DNA of 64,000 bases from Methylobacterium currus (lineage in GTDB: Bacteria; Pseudomonadota; Alphaproteobacteria; Rhizobiales; Beijerinckiaceae). Shown here piece after piece: positions 19,143 through 28,465 of this stretch (position 1 is its first letter; each line of letters starts with the position of its first letter). Where the stretch lies: NCBI RefSeq assembly GCF_003058325.1, contig NZ_CP028843.1, positions 1,603,501-1,667,500 on the forward strand. Direction: 5' to 3'. Below the pieces are notes generated by a model. That model saw only the letters and a program-made list of their open reading frames with translations. It was not told the DNA's origin and searched no databases. Position numbers and translations under genes: made by a program.

Positions 19143-20555
19143 ATGCGCCGTCACCGCCACGCCAAGATCGTCGCCACCGTGGGTCCCGCGACTTCCACCC
19201 CCGGGCGGCTGAAAGCCCTGTTCCTGGCCGGCGTCGACACCTTCCGTCTCAACTTCAGTCACGGCACGCACGACGACCACGCCGCGGTCCACGCCGCCAT
19301 CCGTGCGCTCGAGGCGGAGGTCGGCCGCCCGATCGGGATCCTTCAGGACCTCCAGGGCCCGAAGATCCGCATTGGCACCGTCGAGGACGGCCGCCTCGAT
19401 CTCGCGGCGGGCGAGAGCGTGCGCTTCGTGCGGGAAGGCCGCGACGGCGACAAGCAGGCTCTCCCGCTGCCCCACCCGGAGATCTTCGCCGCCGTCGTGC
19501 CGGGGCAGGAGCTGCTGATCGACGACGGCCGCGTGCGGGTGCGCGTCACCGGCCTGGATGCCGACTCCATCACCGCCGAGGTGGTGACCGGCGGGATCAT
19601 CTCCAACCGCAAAGGCGTCAACCTGCCCGGCACTCTGCTCGACCTCTCGCCGTTGACGGCAAAGGACCGCGCCGATCTCGCCTTCGGCCTCGAGCTGGGC
19701 GTCGACTGGGTCGCCCTGTCCTTCGTCCAGAAGCCGTCCGACATGGTCGAGGCGCGCGCCCTGGTCGGCGACCGGGCCGGGCTTCTGGCGAAGATCGAGA
19801 AGCCGCAGGCGCTGGAGCGGATCGAGGACATCATCCGCCTGTCGGACGCGGTGATGGTCGCCCGCGGCGACCTCGGCGTCGAGATCCCGCATGAGGATGT
19901 GCCTGGCCGCCAGAAGGAGCTGATCCGCGCCTGCCGGCTGGCAGTGAAGCCGGTGATCGTGGCGACGCAAATGCTCGACTCGATGGTCGGCGCGCCGGCC
20001 CCGACCCGAGCGGAGGCCTCGGACGTTGCGACTGCGATCTACGATGGCGCTGATGCGGTGATGCTCTCGGCCGAGTCGGCGACCGGCCGGTATCCGGTCG
20101 AGGCCGTGTCGATGATGGACCGGATCATCCGCTCGGTGGAGGGGCACAAGCTCTACCGCTCGATCGTAGCGGCCTCCGACCCGGGCGAGGAGGAGACGCC
20201 CCCCCACGCGGTGGCGACCGCGACCGCGACGCTCGCCGAGGCGCTTCACGCCAAGGCGATCGTGACCTACACGGCGAGCGGCACCACCGCGGCCCGGGTA
20301 GCGCGCAAGCGGCCCGAGCCGCCGATCCTTGCGCTGACGCCGAACCTCGCGACCGCGCGACGGCTGTGCCTGCTCTGGGGCGCGCACAGCGTGCAGACTG
20401 AGGATGTGGACAGCTACGAGGAGATGGTCGCCAAGGCCGCGCAGCACGCGCAAGCGGAGGAGTTCGCGAAGCCCAACGACCACATCGTTATCGCGGCCGG
20501 CATCCCCTTCCATACCACCGGCAACACCAACAATATTCGGCTGGTGCAGATCTGA
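19143..20555 (+). CDS. ttuE: Pyruvate kinase of the tartrate operon
   Basis: The 470-residue pyruvate kinase has the N-terminal KIVATVGPAT, substrate-binding FRLNFSHG, LQDLQGPKIRIG, the catalytic Lys in AKIEKPQA and the metal site VMVARGDLGVEIP. The C-terminal domain is complete. It converts phosphoenolpyruvate and ADP to pyruvate and ATP. As the last gene of the tartrate operon it recovers the ATP spent by the glycerate kinase, with enolase supplied from elsewhere. A paralogue sits at 61501-62937. Confidence 0.93.
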   Translation: MRRHRHAKIVATVGPATSTPGRLKALFLAGVDTFRLNFSHGTHDDHAAVHAAIRALEAEVGRPIGILQDLQGPKIRIGTVEDGRLDLAAGESVRFVREGRDGDKQALPLPHPEIFAAVVPGQELLIDDGRVRVRVTGLDADSITAEVVTGGIISNRKGVNLPGTLLDLSPLTAKDRADLAFGLELGVDWVALSFVQKPSDMVEARALVGDRAGLLAKIEKPQALERIEDIIRLSDAVMVARGDLGVEIPHEDVPGRQKELIRACRLAVKPVIVATQMLDSMVGAPAPTRAEASDVATAIYDGADAVMLSAESATGRYPVEAVSMMDRIIRSVEGHKLYRSIVAASDPGEEETPPHAVATATATLAEALHAKAIVTYTASGTTAARVARKRPEPPILALTPNLATARRLCLLWGAHSVQTEDVDSYEEMVAKAAQHAQAEEFAKPNDHIVIAAGIPFHTTGNTNNIRLVQI

Positions 20556-20660
20556 ATGCAGATCAGATATGCGGCTGGGCGATCAGACGATTCGGGTCAC
20601 AGCGTAGCGTTCCTGCCGCAGGACGCCATGGTCGATGCCAGGATTGCCGTCTTCGCCGCA

Positions 20661-20921
20661 TCACGTCGTTAGGCTTGCGGGACCATCGGGCAGATGACGC
20701 CAGAACGTGGCGTCCTCGTCGGGATGCCAGATTCTCCCTGAAATGGGGCCTCCATGGCTCCAATACTCAAGCCGTAGCCTTCCTAGGAAAGATGATTTGC
20801 CTTTATTTGCCCAGTAAACGGTTGCGGCTTCAATGTTGCCATTGCCTCGTTCGCCGGTTGGGAACCACAAAAGGACGTGCACGCCCTCAGGAACAGTCTG
20901 TATCGGTTGCCACTCACTCAT
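20661..20921 (-). CDS. DUF551-like small protein
   Basis: The 86-residue protein begins MSEWQPIQTVPEGVHVLLWF, the hallmark of DUF551-like proteins, and ends with the typical THWHPDE-like segment (RIWHPDEDATFWRHLPDGP). Such proteins are frequent in phages and integrated elements, with no known biochemical role. It marks the left side of the accessory region. Confidence 0.65.
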   Translation of the reverse strand: MSEWQPIQTVPEGVHVLLWFPTGERGNGNIEAATVYWANKGKSSFLGRLRLEYWSHGGPISGRIWHPDEDATFWRHLPDGPASLTT

Positions 20922-20985
20922 CGCCCTATCCCGCGTCCAGCCACCGCGCCACCCGCCTCGACCACGTCACCGCAGCAGATGGTCA

Positions 20986-21348
20986 CTACGAGGCGGCCCG
21001 GATGGTGACTGGCAGACGGTACATGGCCATGATCGCCCCCCAGATACGCGGTGGATGCCCATCTTGATTGAGTCCCTCCGTAACGAGCAGCATTTCTTCA
21101 TTGTGCCAAATCCCGATAAAGACCACCTTTGCCGTATAGATAACACGTATAGCGATCTTTACAACAAACATCTTCAGTGTATGACGATATTAATCTCTGT
21201 AATTTGCAAGTAGTTCTGTCGCAATGGTGCCTCGTGCGACTTTAGTTCTGACGACATGCAAATCACCACAGTCGGTACCGGCTTCATCTCGGAGCAGGTG
21301 CTGTCCATCGTCGAGGTCAACAAATAGCGTGACACGCGTCTCTCCACC
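20986..21348 (-). pseudogene. Broken DUF6894-like gene
   Basis: Read on the minus strand, the fragment begins MVERRVSRYL, shifts frame to VDLDDGQHLLRDEAGTDCGD, stops, and resumes in another frame with IYTAKVVFIGIWHNEEM and LLVTEGLNQDGHPPRIWGA. These pieces align in order with the gene at 30514-32161 (FDLDDGRHFFRDEAGTDCGD, then YTAMMTFAGIWQGDNM, FVNEGLKQDACSPPVWG). At least two frameshifts are needed. The first part matches the DUF6894 family of small alphaproteobacterial proteins of unknown function. The promoter-side sequence to about 21470 is also shared with the other copy. Confidence 0.7.
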
Positions 21349-21469
21349 ATGAAGGGCAAGAGCACACGTCTCTCCTAACCGGCGACGCTCGATATTATTC
21401 GCCGACGATGAATCACCGTAGACGACGTCACGAACGGCAACACCAACATGTGTATGCTCCGAGGGGCAC

Positions 21470-21922
21470 GGGTGCATCGGCCCCAGGCGGTCGGGTCCAG
21501 CCGCAGACCGTGCCGGTGACCGGGCCACCCCGAACAGCCTCAGCGTGTCCCACCCCGCAGCGTGCCCCTGACCGCGCGACGAACGCCCCGCAACGCCGGT
21601 GCGTCTCGGCCCATTCGTCGGGGCGCTGGCCGGGACAGGGCGGCGCGCTGGGCGAGAGGCTGGCGAGGCCGCGGGACCGGGTGAGGCGGGACCACGTGAG
21701 GACGGTGGGGTGGAGTATAGATGCCATGCCCGTCTGTAGGCGCGCCGCGGCCTTCGTGCGGGGCCCTGCCCCAACGGAACGGGCCCTGACCATCGCGTGG
21801 GACTTCCGTGGGACCATGCGCTCTGAAAGCCGCTCCTGTTCGCCGTTCGTTGCGCCAGCCGCGAAAAAGGGGGTTGCGCGGTCGGGGCCGAAAAGCTAGA
21901 TCGCTCATGCCCTTCGGGGCGT
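21470..21922. other. Region without a supportable gene
   Basis: Several overlapping frames of 80-160 codons exist on both strands, but none has a recognisable domain or clear ribosome binding site, and codon use is not consistent in any one frame. The stretch lies between the broken DUF6894-like gene and tRNA-Pro. Confidence 0.4.
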
Positions 21923-22000
21923 CGGAGCGTAGCGCAGCCCGGTTAGCGCACTAGTCTGGGGGACTAGGGGTCGGAGGTTCGAATCCTCTCGCTCCGACCA
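21923..22000 (+). tRNA. tRNA-Pro (anticodon GGG)
   Basis: The cloverleaf is complete: acceptor CGGAGCG/CGCTCCG, D stem GCGC/GCGC, anticodon stem CTAGT/ACTAG around loop CTGGGGG (anticodon GGG), T arm GGAGG-TTCGAAT-CCTCT, and an encoded ACCA end. A rho-independent terminator follows at 22073. tRNA genes are common integration sites, and this one lies inside the accessory region, but I see no second copy of its 3' end in the window. Confidence 0.95.
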
Positions 22001-22072
22001 TTAAAATCAAGAACTTAGGCTTGGTTCTTGAGGGGGTCGGACCCTCGGTTTGCAAATCAGTTTGCAAGGTTC

Positions 22073-22099
22073 AGCGCCCCGAACGGGGCGCTTTTTGTT
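22073..22099 (+). terminator. Rho-independent terminator of tRNA-Pro
   Basis: AGCGCCCC-GAAC-GGGGCGCT followed by a T-rich run, 72 bp after the tRNA end. Confidence 0.85.
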
Positions 22100-22296
22100 T
22101 TTGGCCTTGTGTTCGCCCTTTGAGTTCTCCCCTCCACGCGCTCCAATGTCGGTGCCTGAACCCGACCAGCTTAGCCGTATGAAGTGCTGCTGAGGGTGGA
22201 ATGCAGTGGTTCAGGCCGCACCAGCGCGATGTCAGTAAATGGCGTGCGGCGGACGGTGTGCGCGGGCCATTGTCGATGCCCCGGACGTTTGAGCTG

Positions 22297-23151
22297 TCAT
22301 CCGGCAAGCTGGTCAAGCAGGTGATCGAGCAGCGCTCGCAGCCGCCGGAGCCGCCTCAGATCGCGGTGGTAGCCCACGAACGTATCGCGGCACAGTGGTG
22401 GCTCGCCTAGGTCGAGCGCGACGAGACCGGGAGTGGTGTCCCCGAGAGGGCACGGAAGAACGGCAACGCCCGCTCCGTCCCGGCACAGTTGCGCCTGGAC
22501 CTCGCGGTTGTTGCTGCGGAATGCAACTCGCGCATTTGGCAACATCCGCCGGAGCCAAACTGCGTCAGGCATCTCGGCAAATGAGGCATCCATTGTGATG
22601 GTCCGCGTACCGGATCCATCACCCGCAACCGGCCGAGTCGTGCCGCGCGCGCCGTAGACCCCGTAGCGGACCGTCAGCAGGCGTCGCGAGATCACCTCAG
22701 GCTCGTCGAATGGTGTGATCCGGAACACAAGGTCAGCCTCTCGCCGCGGCAGGCTGTAAAGCCGCGCATCGGTCAGCAACTCGATCTCCACATCCGGGTG
22801 GCGGTGCCCGAACGTGGCCAGGGCCGGTGCCAGCAAGGTCTTCCCAAACCAATCCGACGATGACAGGCGGAGCGAACCCGCGAGCGCCCCGGAACGGCCG
22901 GCGAGCTGCCGTTCGATGGCGAGCGCCTCCTCTTCCATGCGTTCGGCGTGAGCGAGCAGAACTTCGCCCTCGTCGGTCAGCACGAACCCGTCGGCCGTAC
23001 GCTGGAACAGGGCATGACCTGTAGCGGATTCCAGCGCCCGGAGGCGCCGGCCCATGGTGGGCTGAGTGCTTCCGACAGCGCGGGCGGCGGCACCGAGCGT
23101 GCCGGCTCGGGCAATCGCGAGAAAGATGCGTAAGTCGCTCCATTCGATCAC
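22297..23151 (-). CDS. LysR-family transcriptional regulator
   Basis: The 284-residue protein has an N-terminal winged helix (LRIFLAIARAGTLGAAARAV, STQPTMGRRLRALE) and a periplasmic-binding-like effector domain. It is divergent from the oxidoreductase at 23253 across a 101-bp gap, the classic arrangement of a LysR activator and its target. The effector is unknown. Confidence 0.9.
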   Translation of the reverse strand: MIEWSDLRIFLAIARAGTLGAAARAVGSTQPTMGRRLRALESATGHALFQRTADGFVLTDEGEVLLAHAERMEEEALAIERQLAGRSGALAGSLRLSSSDWFGKTLLAPALATFGHRHPDVEIELLTDARLYSLPRREADLVFRITPFDEPEVISRRLLTVRYGVYGARGTTRPVAGDGSGTRTITMDASFAEMPDAVWLRRMLPNARVAFRSNNREVQAQLCRDGAGVAVLPCPLGDTTPGLVALDLGEPPLCRDTFVGYHRDLRRLRRLRALLDHLLDQLAG

Positions 23152-23252
23152 GGTACCGATCGCCCATACAGGAACGTTTGATCTACGTGCACTATCGTTC
23201 GTTTCCCAACGCCTGAGAATGCCCGATCGTCAGCGCATTACAGGAGATCGCC

Positions 23253-24344
23253 ATGAACGCACCCGCTACCATGAGGGCAGCCGTCGTTGAGACACACGAT
23301 GCACCGTTTCGCATCGCCACGATCAGCCGGCCAGAGCCGAGCCCGGGCCAAGTCCTGGTGCGTGTCGCGGCAAGTGGTGTGAACCCGCTGGACCTTAAAA
23401 TCCACGCGGGTGCGGCTGCGCATGCGCGTCATCCCGTGCCAGCCATTCTCGGTCTTGATCTCGCGGGCACGGTCGAGGCGCTCGGTCCGGGCGTGACTGG
23501 GTGGCGGATCGGGGATGAGGTTTACGGGATGACCGGTGGGGTGGGCGGCAACCAGGGTTCGCTGGCGGAGTATCAGGCGGCCGATGCGGACCTACTCGCC
23601 CCGAAGCCGACAAATGTGAGCATGCGCGAGGCCGCCTCCCTGCCGCTTGTTGCTATCACGGCCTGGGAAGGTCTGGTCGACCGTGCCCATGTCGGCCCTG
23701 GCCAGCGCGTTCTGGTGCAGGGCGGCGCGGGCGGGGTGGGACAAGTGGCGATCCAGATCGCCCGGGCTCTCGGGGCGCAGGTTTTCGCAACCGGATCTGC
23801 CGCGAGCTGTGCCGTGATTACGCAGCGCGGGGCGACGTTCATCGACTACCACGCCGAGACGGTGACTGATTATGTCGAGCGGCATACGGCTGGAAGTGGC
23901 TTCGACCTGGTATACGACACTGTGGGCGGCGCGACCCTCGATGCATCCTTCGCGGCGGTCCGGCGCTTCGGCCACGTGGTGAGCGCGCTCGGCTGGGGAA
24001 CGCACGCCCTGGCACCGCTCTCGTTCAGAGCAGGTACCTACTCGGGCGTCTTCACGCTGTTGCCGCTACTGACTGGTGAAGGCCGAGCGCATCACGGTGA
24101 GATCTTGCGCGCGGTGACTCAACTCGTTGAGGCCGGCCAGCTGGCGCCCCATTTGGATAGGCGCAGCTTTGGCCTCGACACCGTTGATCAGGCATATCAC
24201 GCCATTAAAACCGGCTCCGCGCGAGGCAAGATCGTGATTAGCTTGGGAAGCTGTCAACGGGCACCGAAGTCTCCGCAATTGTGGGCTTTCAAAATTCCCT
24301 GGCCGGCGGGTTCGGTGCGGATCGGTGATCAGCCGGCCGTGTGA
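23253..24344 (+). CDS. Zinc-independent alcohol dehydrogenase / quinone oxidoreductase, C-terminus altered by IS
   Basis: This MDR-superfamily reductase has an N-terminal GroES-like domain and a Rossmann domain with the NADPH loop VLVQGGAGGVGQVAIQIA. It lacks the structural zinc cysteines, as in quinone reductases. The normal end GKIVISLGS is interrupted by the IS21 element at 24252, so the last 31 residues are IS-encoded and read to a TGA at 24342. Joining the sequence across the IS and removing one GGAAGC duplicate restores GKIVISLGSEAA and a stop at 26626-26628. The enzyme may still fold. It is probably regulated by the divergent LysR protein. Confidence 0.85.
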   Translation: MNAPATMRAAVVETHDAPFRIATISRPEPSPGQVLVRVAASGVNPLDLKIHAGAAAHARHPVPAILGLDLAGTVEALGPGVTGWRIGDEVYGMTGGVGGNQGSLAEYQAADADLLAPKPTNVSMREAASLPLVAITAWEGLVDRAHVGPGQRVLVQGGAGGVGQVAIQIARALGAQVFATGSAASCAVITQRGATFIDYHAETVTDYVERHTAGSGFDLVYDTVGGATLDASFAAVRRFGHVVSALGWGTHALAPLSFRAGTYSGVFTLLPLLTGEGRAHHGEILRAVTQLVEAGQLAPHLDRRSFGLDTVDQAYHAIKTGSARGKIVISLGSCQRAPKSPQLWAFKIPWPAGSVRIGDQPAV

Positions 24345-25195
24345 TCGGAGGCAGCCTTTCCGGGTGGACGACCGCGACGCCTGGGTGCGGGCGGCGGAGC
24401 GATCAGGGCCTTGGAGCGGACGTGCTCGGGGACGAGGTCGGCGTGCTGGCGCAGGCGGTAGCTCGCCCCCTCGATCTGGATCACCACGGCATGGTGGAGG
24501 AGTCGGTCGAGCAGGGCTGTCGCCACGACCGGATCACCGAACACTTCGCCCCACTCGGCGAAGCCGCGGTTCGAAGTCAGGATCATCGCCCCGCGCTCGT
24601 AGCGCGCGTTGACGAGTTGGAAGAACAGGTTGCCGCCACCGGGGACGACGGGGAGGTAGCCGATCTCGTCCACGACCAGCAGCGAGGCCCGGCAGAGATA
24701 GCGGATGCGCTCGCGCAGGGAGCCGTCGCGCTCGGCCTTGGCCAGCGAGGTCACGAGGTCGGCCAGCGTCGAGAACACGACGCTGCGCCCGGCCTTGACC
24801 GCCTCGACGGCGAGCGCGATCGCCAGATGGCTCTTGCCGGTGCCGGGTGGTCCGAGCAGATGGACGACCTCGGCCCGGTCGATGAAGGTCAGTTCCGCCA
24901 GCGCCAGGACGCGCTCGCGGTCGAGCGAGGGCTGGAAGGCAAAGTCGAACCCGGACAGCGTCTTGATCGTGGTCAGGCGCGCGACCAGCAGGGCGGTCTT
25001 CACGCGGCGGTTCTCGCGCAGCGTCAGTTCCTCGGTCAGGATCACGTCGAGGGCGGCCAAGCCGTCGATCTCGCCCTGCTCGATGCGCCGGACCGTCGCG
25101 TCGAGCACCTCCAGGGCGCGCGGCATGCGCAGGCCGACCAAGCTGCGCTTGATGCTGTCGAGGGTCGTGGCGACACAGGGGGCGGCGCGGCTCAT
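24329..25195 (-). CDS. istB: IstB-like ATP-binding helper of IS21 element
   Basis: The 288-residue AAA+ protein has Walker A GPPGTGKSHLAIALA, Walker B LLVVDEIGYLPV and sensor ILTSNRGFAEWG. IstB assists the IstA transposase in target capture. Its ATG (25195) overlaps the TGA of istA. A basic tail (RRRGRPPGK) closes the protein 77 bp from the IS end. Confidence 0.95.
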   Translation of the reverse strand: MSRAAPCVATTLDSIKRSLVGLRMPRALEVLDATVRRIEQGEIDGLAALDVILTEELTLRENRRVKTALLVARLTTIKTLSGFDFAFQPSLDRERVLALAELTFIDRAEVVHLLGPPGTGKSHLAIALAVEAVKAGRSVVFSTLADLVTSLAKAERDGSLRERIRYLCRASLLVVDEIGYLPVVPGGGNLFFQLVNARYERGAMILTSNRGFAEWGEVFGDPVVATALLDRLLHHAVVIQIEGASYRLRQHADLVPEHVRSKALIAPPPAPRRRGRPPGKAASDHTAG

Positions 25196-26457
25196 CGCTG
25201 GCCTCCGATCCCGCCGGCGAGCCGTTCGCCGACTGCCTGGTAGACAGCCAGCGAGCGCCGGGCGACGTGATCGCCATGGCGGCCGATCGGCAGACCGTCG
25301 GGATGGCCGCGGCGCATGGCCCGAGCGGCCGTGCCTTGCCGATGGTCGGGGTCGATGCGGTACTGCCGTCGTCCCTCCAGGATCGGATGGCTCGCGACGA
25401 GCCGGCCACCATCGAGGATGCGGATCGTGTCGGGCAACTGATGCACCTCGACGACGCGCCGGGTCCGATCCGGTACGCTGTAATAGTTGCCACCGATCGA
25501 GACGAGGCCATCGTGGCTGACGCGCCGCTCCAGCGTGAGCAGAGCGTCGAAGGGCAGAGCCGGCAAGGGCTGCAACTCGGGCCGCTCGGCGGCGAAGGCT
25601 TCCGAGACGATCCGCTGCGTGGTGCCGTGCAAGCGGACGTTGGCGACGGTATCGAGCCAGCTCCGAAGCTGGCGGTTGAGGTCGTCGAGGTCGCGGAAGG
25701 AACGTGCGAGGAAGAAGTCCTGGCGGATGTAGGAGAACGGTCGCTCGACCTTCCCCTTGGTCTTGGCCCGGTACGGGCGGCAGGCGCGCGGCAGGAATCC
25801 GTAGTGCTGGGCGAGTGCCAGCAGGGATCGGTTGTAGACGATGTGGCCGTCCGCATCCTCGCCGGTGACCGCCGTCTTCATGCGATCGTAGAGGATCTCG
25901 ATCGGCACGCCGCCGATCGCGGTGAAGGCCTGCATGTGACAGCGCAGCAGCGTTTGCAGGTCCTGATGCAGGACGAAGCGCGCCTCGATGTGCCGGGAAT
26001 GGCCGAGCACCAGCGAGAACAGCCAGACGATGCAGGTCGTGTCCGGCGCATCCGTGAAGGTGACGAGGAAGCGGGCGAAGTCGACCTGCGCCTGCTGGCC
26101 GGCCGGGGTCTCGAAGCGGACCTCGTAGGGCTTGGCCTCGGGCGGCCGGATCGCGGCGGCGAACCGCTTCACCGCGGTGTAGGCACCGGTGTAGCCGCGC
26201 TCGCGCAACTCGCGGGTCAGGCGCACGGCACTCAGGTCGGGGAAGGCGGTGATCCGCTCGCGCAGATAATCGAGATAGGGCGCGAGCTTGCTCGGGCGGC
26301 CGGGCTGACGCGGGCCGTAGGCCGGCGGCTCGAGGCCGCGCTCGATGTACTTGCGGATCGTCTTCGGATCGCGGCCGGTCCGGCGGGCGATGGCGGAGAC
26401 GGACAGGCCCTGTCGGTGCAGGTCCAAGATCATGACGAGTTCTCCCAGCAGAACCAT
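25192..26457 (-). CDS. istA: IstA transposase of IS21 element
   Basis: The 421-residue transposase has an N-terminal helix-turn-helix (LSVSAIARRTGRDPKTIRKY) and an rve/DDE integrase core. The core begins at QAQVDFARF (first Asp); the second Asp is in ILYDRMKTAV, and a C-terminal Glu lies in KVERPFSYIR. I chose the ATG at 26457 because GGGAG lies 8 bp upstream; ATG 26493 is also possible. Confidence 0.93.
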   Translation of the reverse strand: MVLLGELVMILDLHRQGLSVSAIARRTGRDPKTIRKYIERGLEPPAYGPRQPGRPSKLAPYLDYLRERITAFPDLSAVRLTRELRERGYTGAYTAVKRFAAAIRPPEAKPYEVRFETPAGQQAQVDFARFLVTFTDAPDTTCIVWLFSLVLGHSRHIEARFVLHQDLQTLLRCHMQAFTAIGGVPIEILYDRMKTAVTGEDADGHIVYNRSLLALAQHYGFLPRACRPYRAKTKGKVERPFSYIRQDFFLARSFRDLDDLNRQLRSWLDTVANVRLHGTTQRIVSEAFAAERPELQPLPALPFDALLTLERRVSHDGLVSIGGNYYSVPDRTRRVVEVHQLPDTIRILDGGRLVASHPILEGRRQYRIDPDHRQGTAARAMRRGHPDGLPIGRHGDHVARRSLAVYQAVGERLAGGIGGQR

Positions 26458-26792
26458 CCTCGTCGCTCCCAGCCGATCGGTATCGGCAGGCATGGTGGCT
26501 GAGGATGGAAAAGCCCGAGAGGGCGCGGGGCGTCGCGACCCTACGGGCCAGGGCACCGACCAGGGAATTTTCGATGCCCACAATCAGGGAGTATTCAACG
26601 CCCGCTGACAGGAAGCGAAGCTGCATAGGTAGCGATTTCTGTTTAAATGGTTTGCGCTAGGCAGAGAGCCCAATTGGACATTTGAGGTTCTGCCGAGCAC
26701 GGACTGCTTAGGGTCCAGGTCGTGTGAAAACGCGGTTTGGGTTGCTGGGTAGCTGAGCGAGCCCTTGCAGCGACCTCGCGTGCGTGGGGGGC

Positions 26793-27146
26793 TTACGCCC
26801 GGATCGCCGTGATCAGCGCTCCGACCCTGAACATCTGGATTATCCGCTTCATATTATAGGCCAGAACCTGCAGGCTCATCTCGGTTCTGACCTTCACCAG
26901 TGTGCGGGTCAGGAAGTGCGTCGCCCCCATCCAGGCCTTCAGCGTGCCGAACGGATGCTCCACGGTCTGACGACGTATCATCATCGCCTCCGGCATCCGA
27001 TCAAGCCGCTGCTGCATCGCATCGAGTACGCCCTCGTGCACCCAGCGCTTGACCCGTCTTGTCTTCGCAGGCGTACAGCGGGGTTTGAGCGTGCAGCCCG
27101 CGCAAGCCGCCGGGTTACGGTAGTGGTCCATCGCGTCATCCTCGGC
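26793..27146 (-). pseudogene. C-terminal fragment of an IS1182-type transposase
   Basis: The fragment reads MDHYRNPAACAGC, CTPAKTRRVKRW, VEHPFGTLKAWMG and a final LAYNMKRIIQMFRV, the cysteine-knuckle and C-terminal DDE region of IS1182/DDE_Tnp_1 transposases. Its upstream part is cut off exactly at the border of IS3 copy A (27148). The 5' half is not present in the window. Confidence 0.8.
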
Positions 27147-27186
27147 CTGAACCGCTCCGGGTTTTTCGGAGGCTTGTTGGCTTGGG

Positions 27187-28092
27187 TCAGGCGGCCGAGG
27201 CCTGGTCGCCGACGTGAGCATAGTAGCGCGCTTCGGCCTCGGCGGGAGGGACGTTGCCGATTGGCGCGAGGAGGCGACGGTGGTTGTACCAGTCGACCCA
27301 CTCCAGGGTGGCGTACTCGACGGCCTCGAAGGAGCGCCAGGGTCCGCGTCGGTGGATGACCTCTGCCTTGAACAGGCCGTTGATCGTCTCCGCCAAGGCA
27401 TTGTCGTAGCTGTCGCCGACGCTGCCGACCGACGGCTCGATGCCTGCTCCAGCCAGGCGCTCGGTATAGCGTAGAGCCAAGTATTGCGAGCCGCGGTCCG
27501 AGTGATGCACCAGCCCGCTGCCCTGACCAGGGCGACGCTCGTGCAGCGCCTGTTCCAGAGCATCCAGGACGAAGCACGCGTGAGCGCTGCGTGAGGCCCG
27601 CCAACCGACGATGCGCCGGGCGAACACATCGATGACGAAGGCCACATAGACGAAGCCCGACCACGTCGGCACGTAGGTGAAGTCGCTGACCCACAAGGCA
27701 TTCGGCCGGGGAGCCTTGAAGTGGCGGTTGACGCGGTCGAGAGCGCAGGCAGCGGCCGGGTCGGGGATCGTGGTGCGTACGGTCCTGCCACGCACCACCC
27801 CCGCCAAGCCCAATCGGCGCATCAGCCGCGCCACCGTGCATCGCGCGGTCACGATCCCCTCCCGGGCCAGTTGCCGCCAGACCTTCCTCACGCCGTAGAC
27901 GCAGAAGTTGGCCTCGAACACGCGCTGGATCTCGATCATCAACGCGGCGTCGCTGCGCGCACGAACCGGCTGCTTCTCGGGATCGGCACGTCGGGCCGCA
28001 TGCAGGTAGTAGGTCGACGGGGCGATCGGCAGCACCCTGCAGATCGGCTCGACCCCGTAGACCTCCCGGTGATCGTCGATGAAGCTGATCAT
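27187..28092 (-). CDS. IS3-family OrfB transposase (copy A)
   Basis: The 301-residue DDE integrase-type transposase has HTH_21-like sequence near the N-terminus and the catalytic residues in [19 protein letters not shown] and [12 protein letters not shown]. Its ATG overlaps the TGA of OrfA. OrfAB may also be made by -1 frameshifting, as in most IS3 elements, since OrfB lies in the -1 frame. Confidence 0.95.
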   Translation of the reverse strand: MISFIDDHREVYGVEPICRVLPIAPSTYYLHAARRADPEKQPVRARSDAALMIEIQRVFEANFCVYGVRKVWRQLAREGIVTARCTVARLMRRLGLAGVVRGRTVRTTIPDPAAACALDRVNRHFKAPRPNALWVSDFTYVPTWSGFVYVAFVIDVFARRIVGWRASRSAHACFVLDALEQALHERRPGQGSGLVHHSDRGSQYLALRYTERLAGAGIEPSVGSVGDSYDNALAETINGLFKAEVIHRRGPWRSFEAVEYATLEWVDWYNHRRLLAPIGNVPPAEAEARYYAHVGDQASAA

Positions 28093-28415
28093 GGCCGTGA
28101 CCGGCGGTCGAGCTCCGCCATGGCGAAATACGCCGACGCTTTGCGCAGGATCTCGTTGGCCTGGCGCAGCTCGCGGTTCTCTCGCTCCAGCGCCTTGATC
28201 CGCTCGCGCTCGTCCGTCGTCTGCCCGGGTCGCACGCCCTGATCCCGCTCGGACTGGCGCACCCAGTTCCTCAGCGTCTCGCCCGAGCAGCCGATCTTGG
28301 CGGCAATCGACTGGATTGCCGACCACTGCGAGCCGTGCTCGCCCTCGTGCTCGCGCACCATCCGCACGGCACGTTCACGCACCTCAGGGGAAAACGGGGC
28401 TGTTCGTTTCGTCAT
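28089..28415 (-). CDS. IS3-family OrfA (copy A)
   Basis: The 108-residue protein has an N-terminal helix-turn-helix ([27 protein letters not shown]) and a C-terminal leucine-zipper-like coiled coil ([20 protein letters not shown]). It is the DNA-binding part of the transposase. Confidence 0.95.
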   Translation of the reverse strand: MTKRTAPFSPEVRERAVRMVREHEGEHGSQWSAIQSIAAKIGCSGETLRNWVRQSERDQGVRPGQTTDERERIKALERENRELRQANEILRKASAYFAMAELDRRSRP

Positions 28416-28465
28416 GGCTCCATCCTCTCAGAAGTTGGAGCCTCCGAAAAACCCGGAGCAGTTCA

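Larger units (their letters stand above)
24252..26610 (-). mobile_element. Intact IS21-family insertion sequence
   Basis: The element is 2359 bp with imperfect terminal inverted repeats beginning TGTCAACGGGC (left) and TGTCAGCGGGC (right, reverse complement). Internal repeats sharing AAAATTCCCTGG lie further in. It is flanked by the 6-bp direct repeat GGAAGC, as expected of IS21 target duplication. It encodes istA and istB overlapping by ATGA. Both genes are intact, so it is probably active. Confidence 0.93.
27148..28465 (-). mobile_element. IS3-family insertion sequence, copy A
   Basis: The element is 1318 bp with terminal inverted repeats beginning TGAACYGCTCCGGGTTTTTC. All its encoded frames are identical to those of copy B at 30733-32050, in opposite orientation. 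No target duplication is visible (GCC on the left, AGG on the right), and the two sides are unrelated broken genes. A deletion or rearrangement next to this copy is therefore likely. Confidence 0.92.

Noticed and set aside
20986..21171. Independent small gene starting at 21171
   Set aside because: Its sequence aligns with the C-terminal half of the other DUF6894-like gene, so it is part of a frameshifted pseudogene.
21923..22000. att duplication of the tRNA-Pro 3' end within the window
   Set aside because: No second copy of the T-arm and acceptor sequence was found by reading the downstream 12 kb; needs a computed search.
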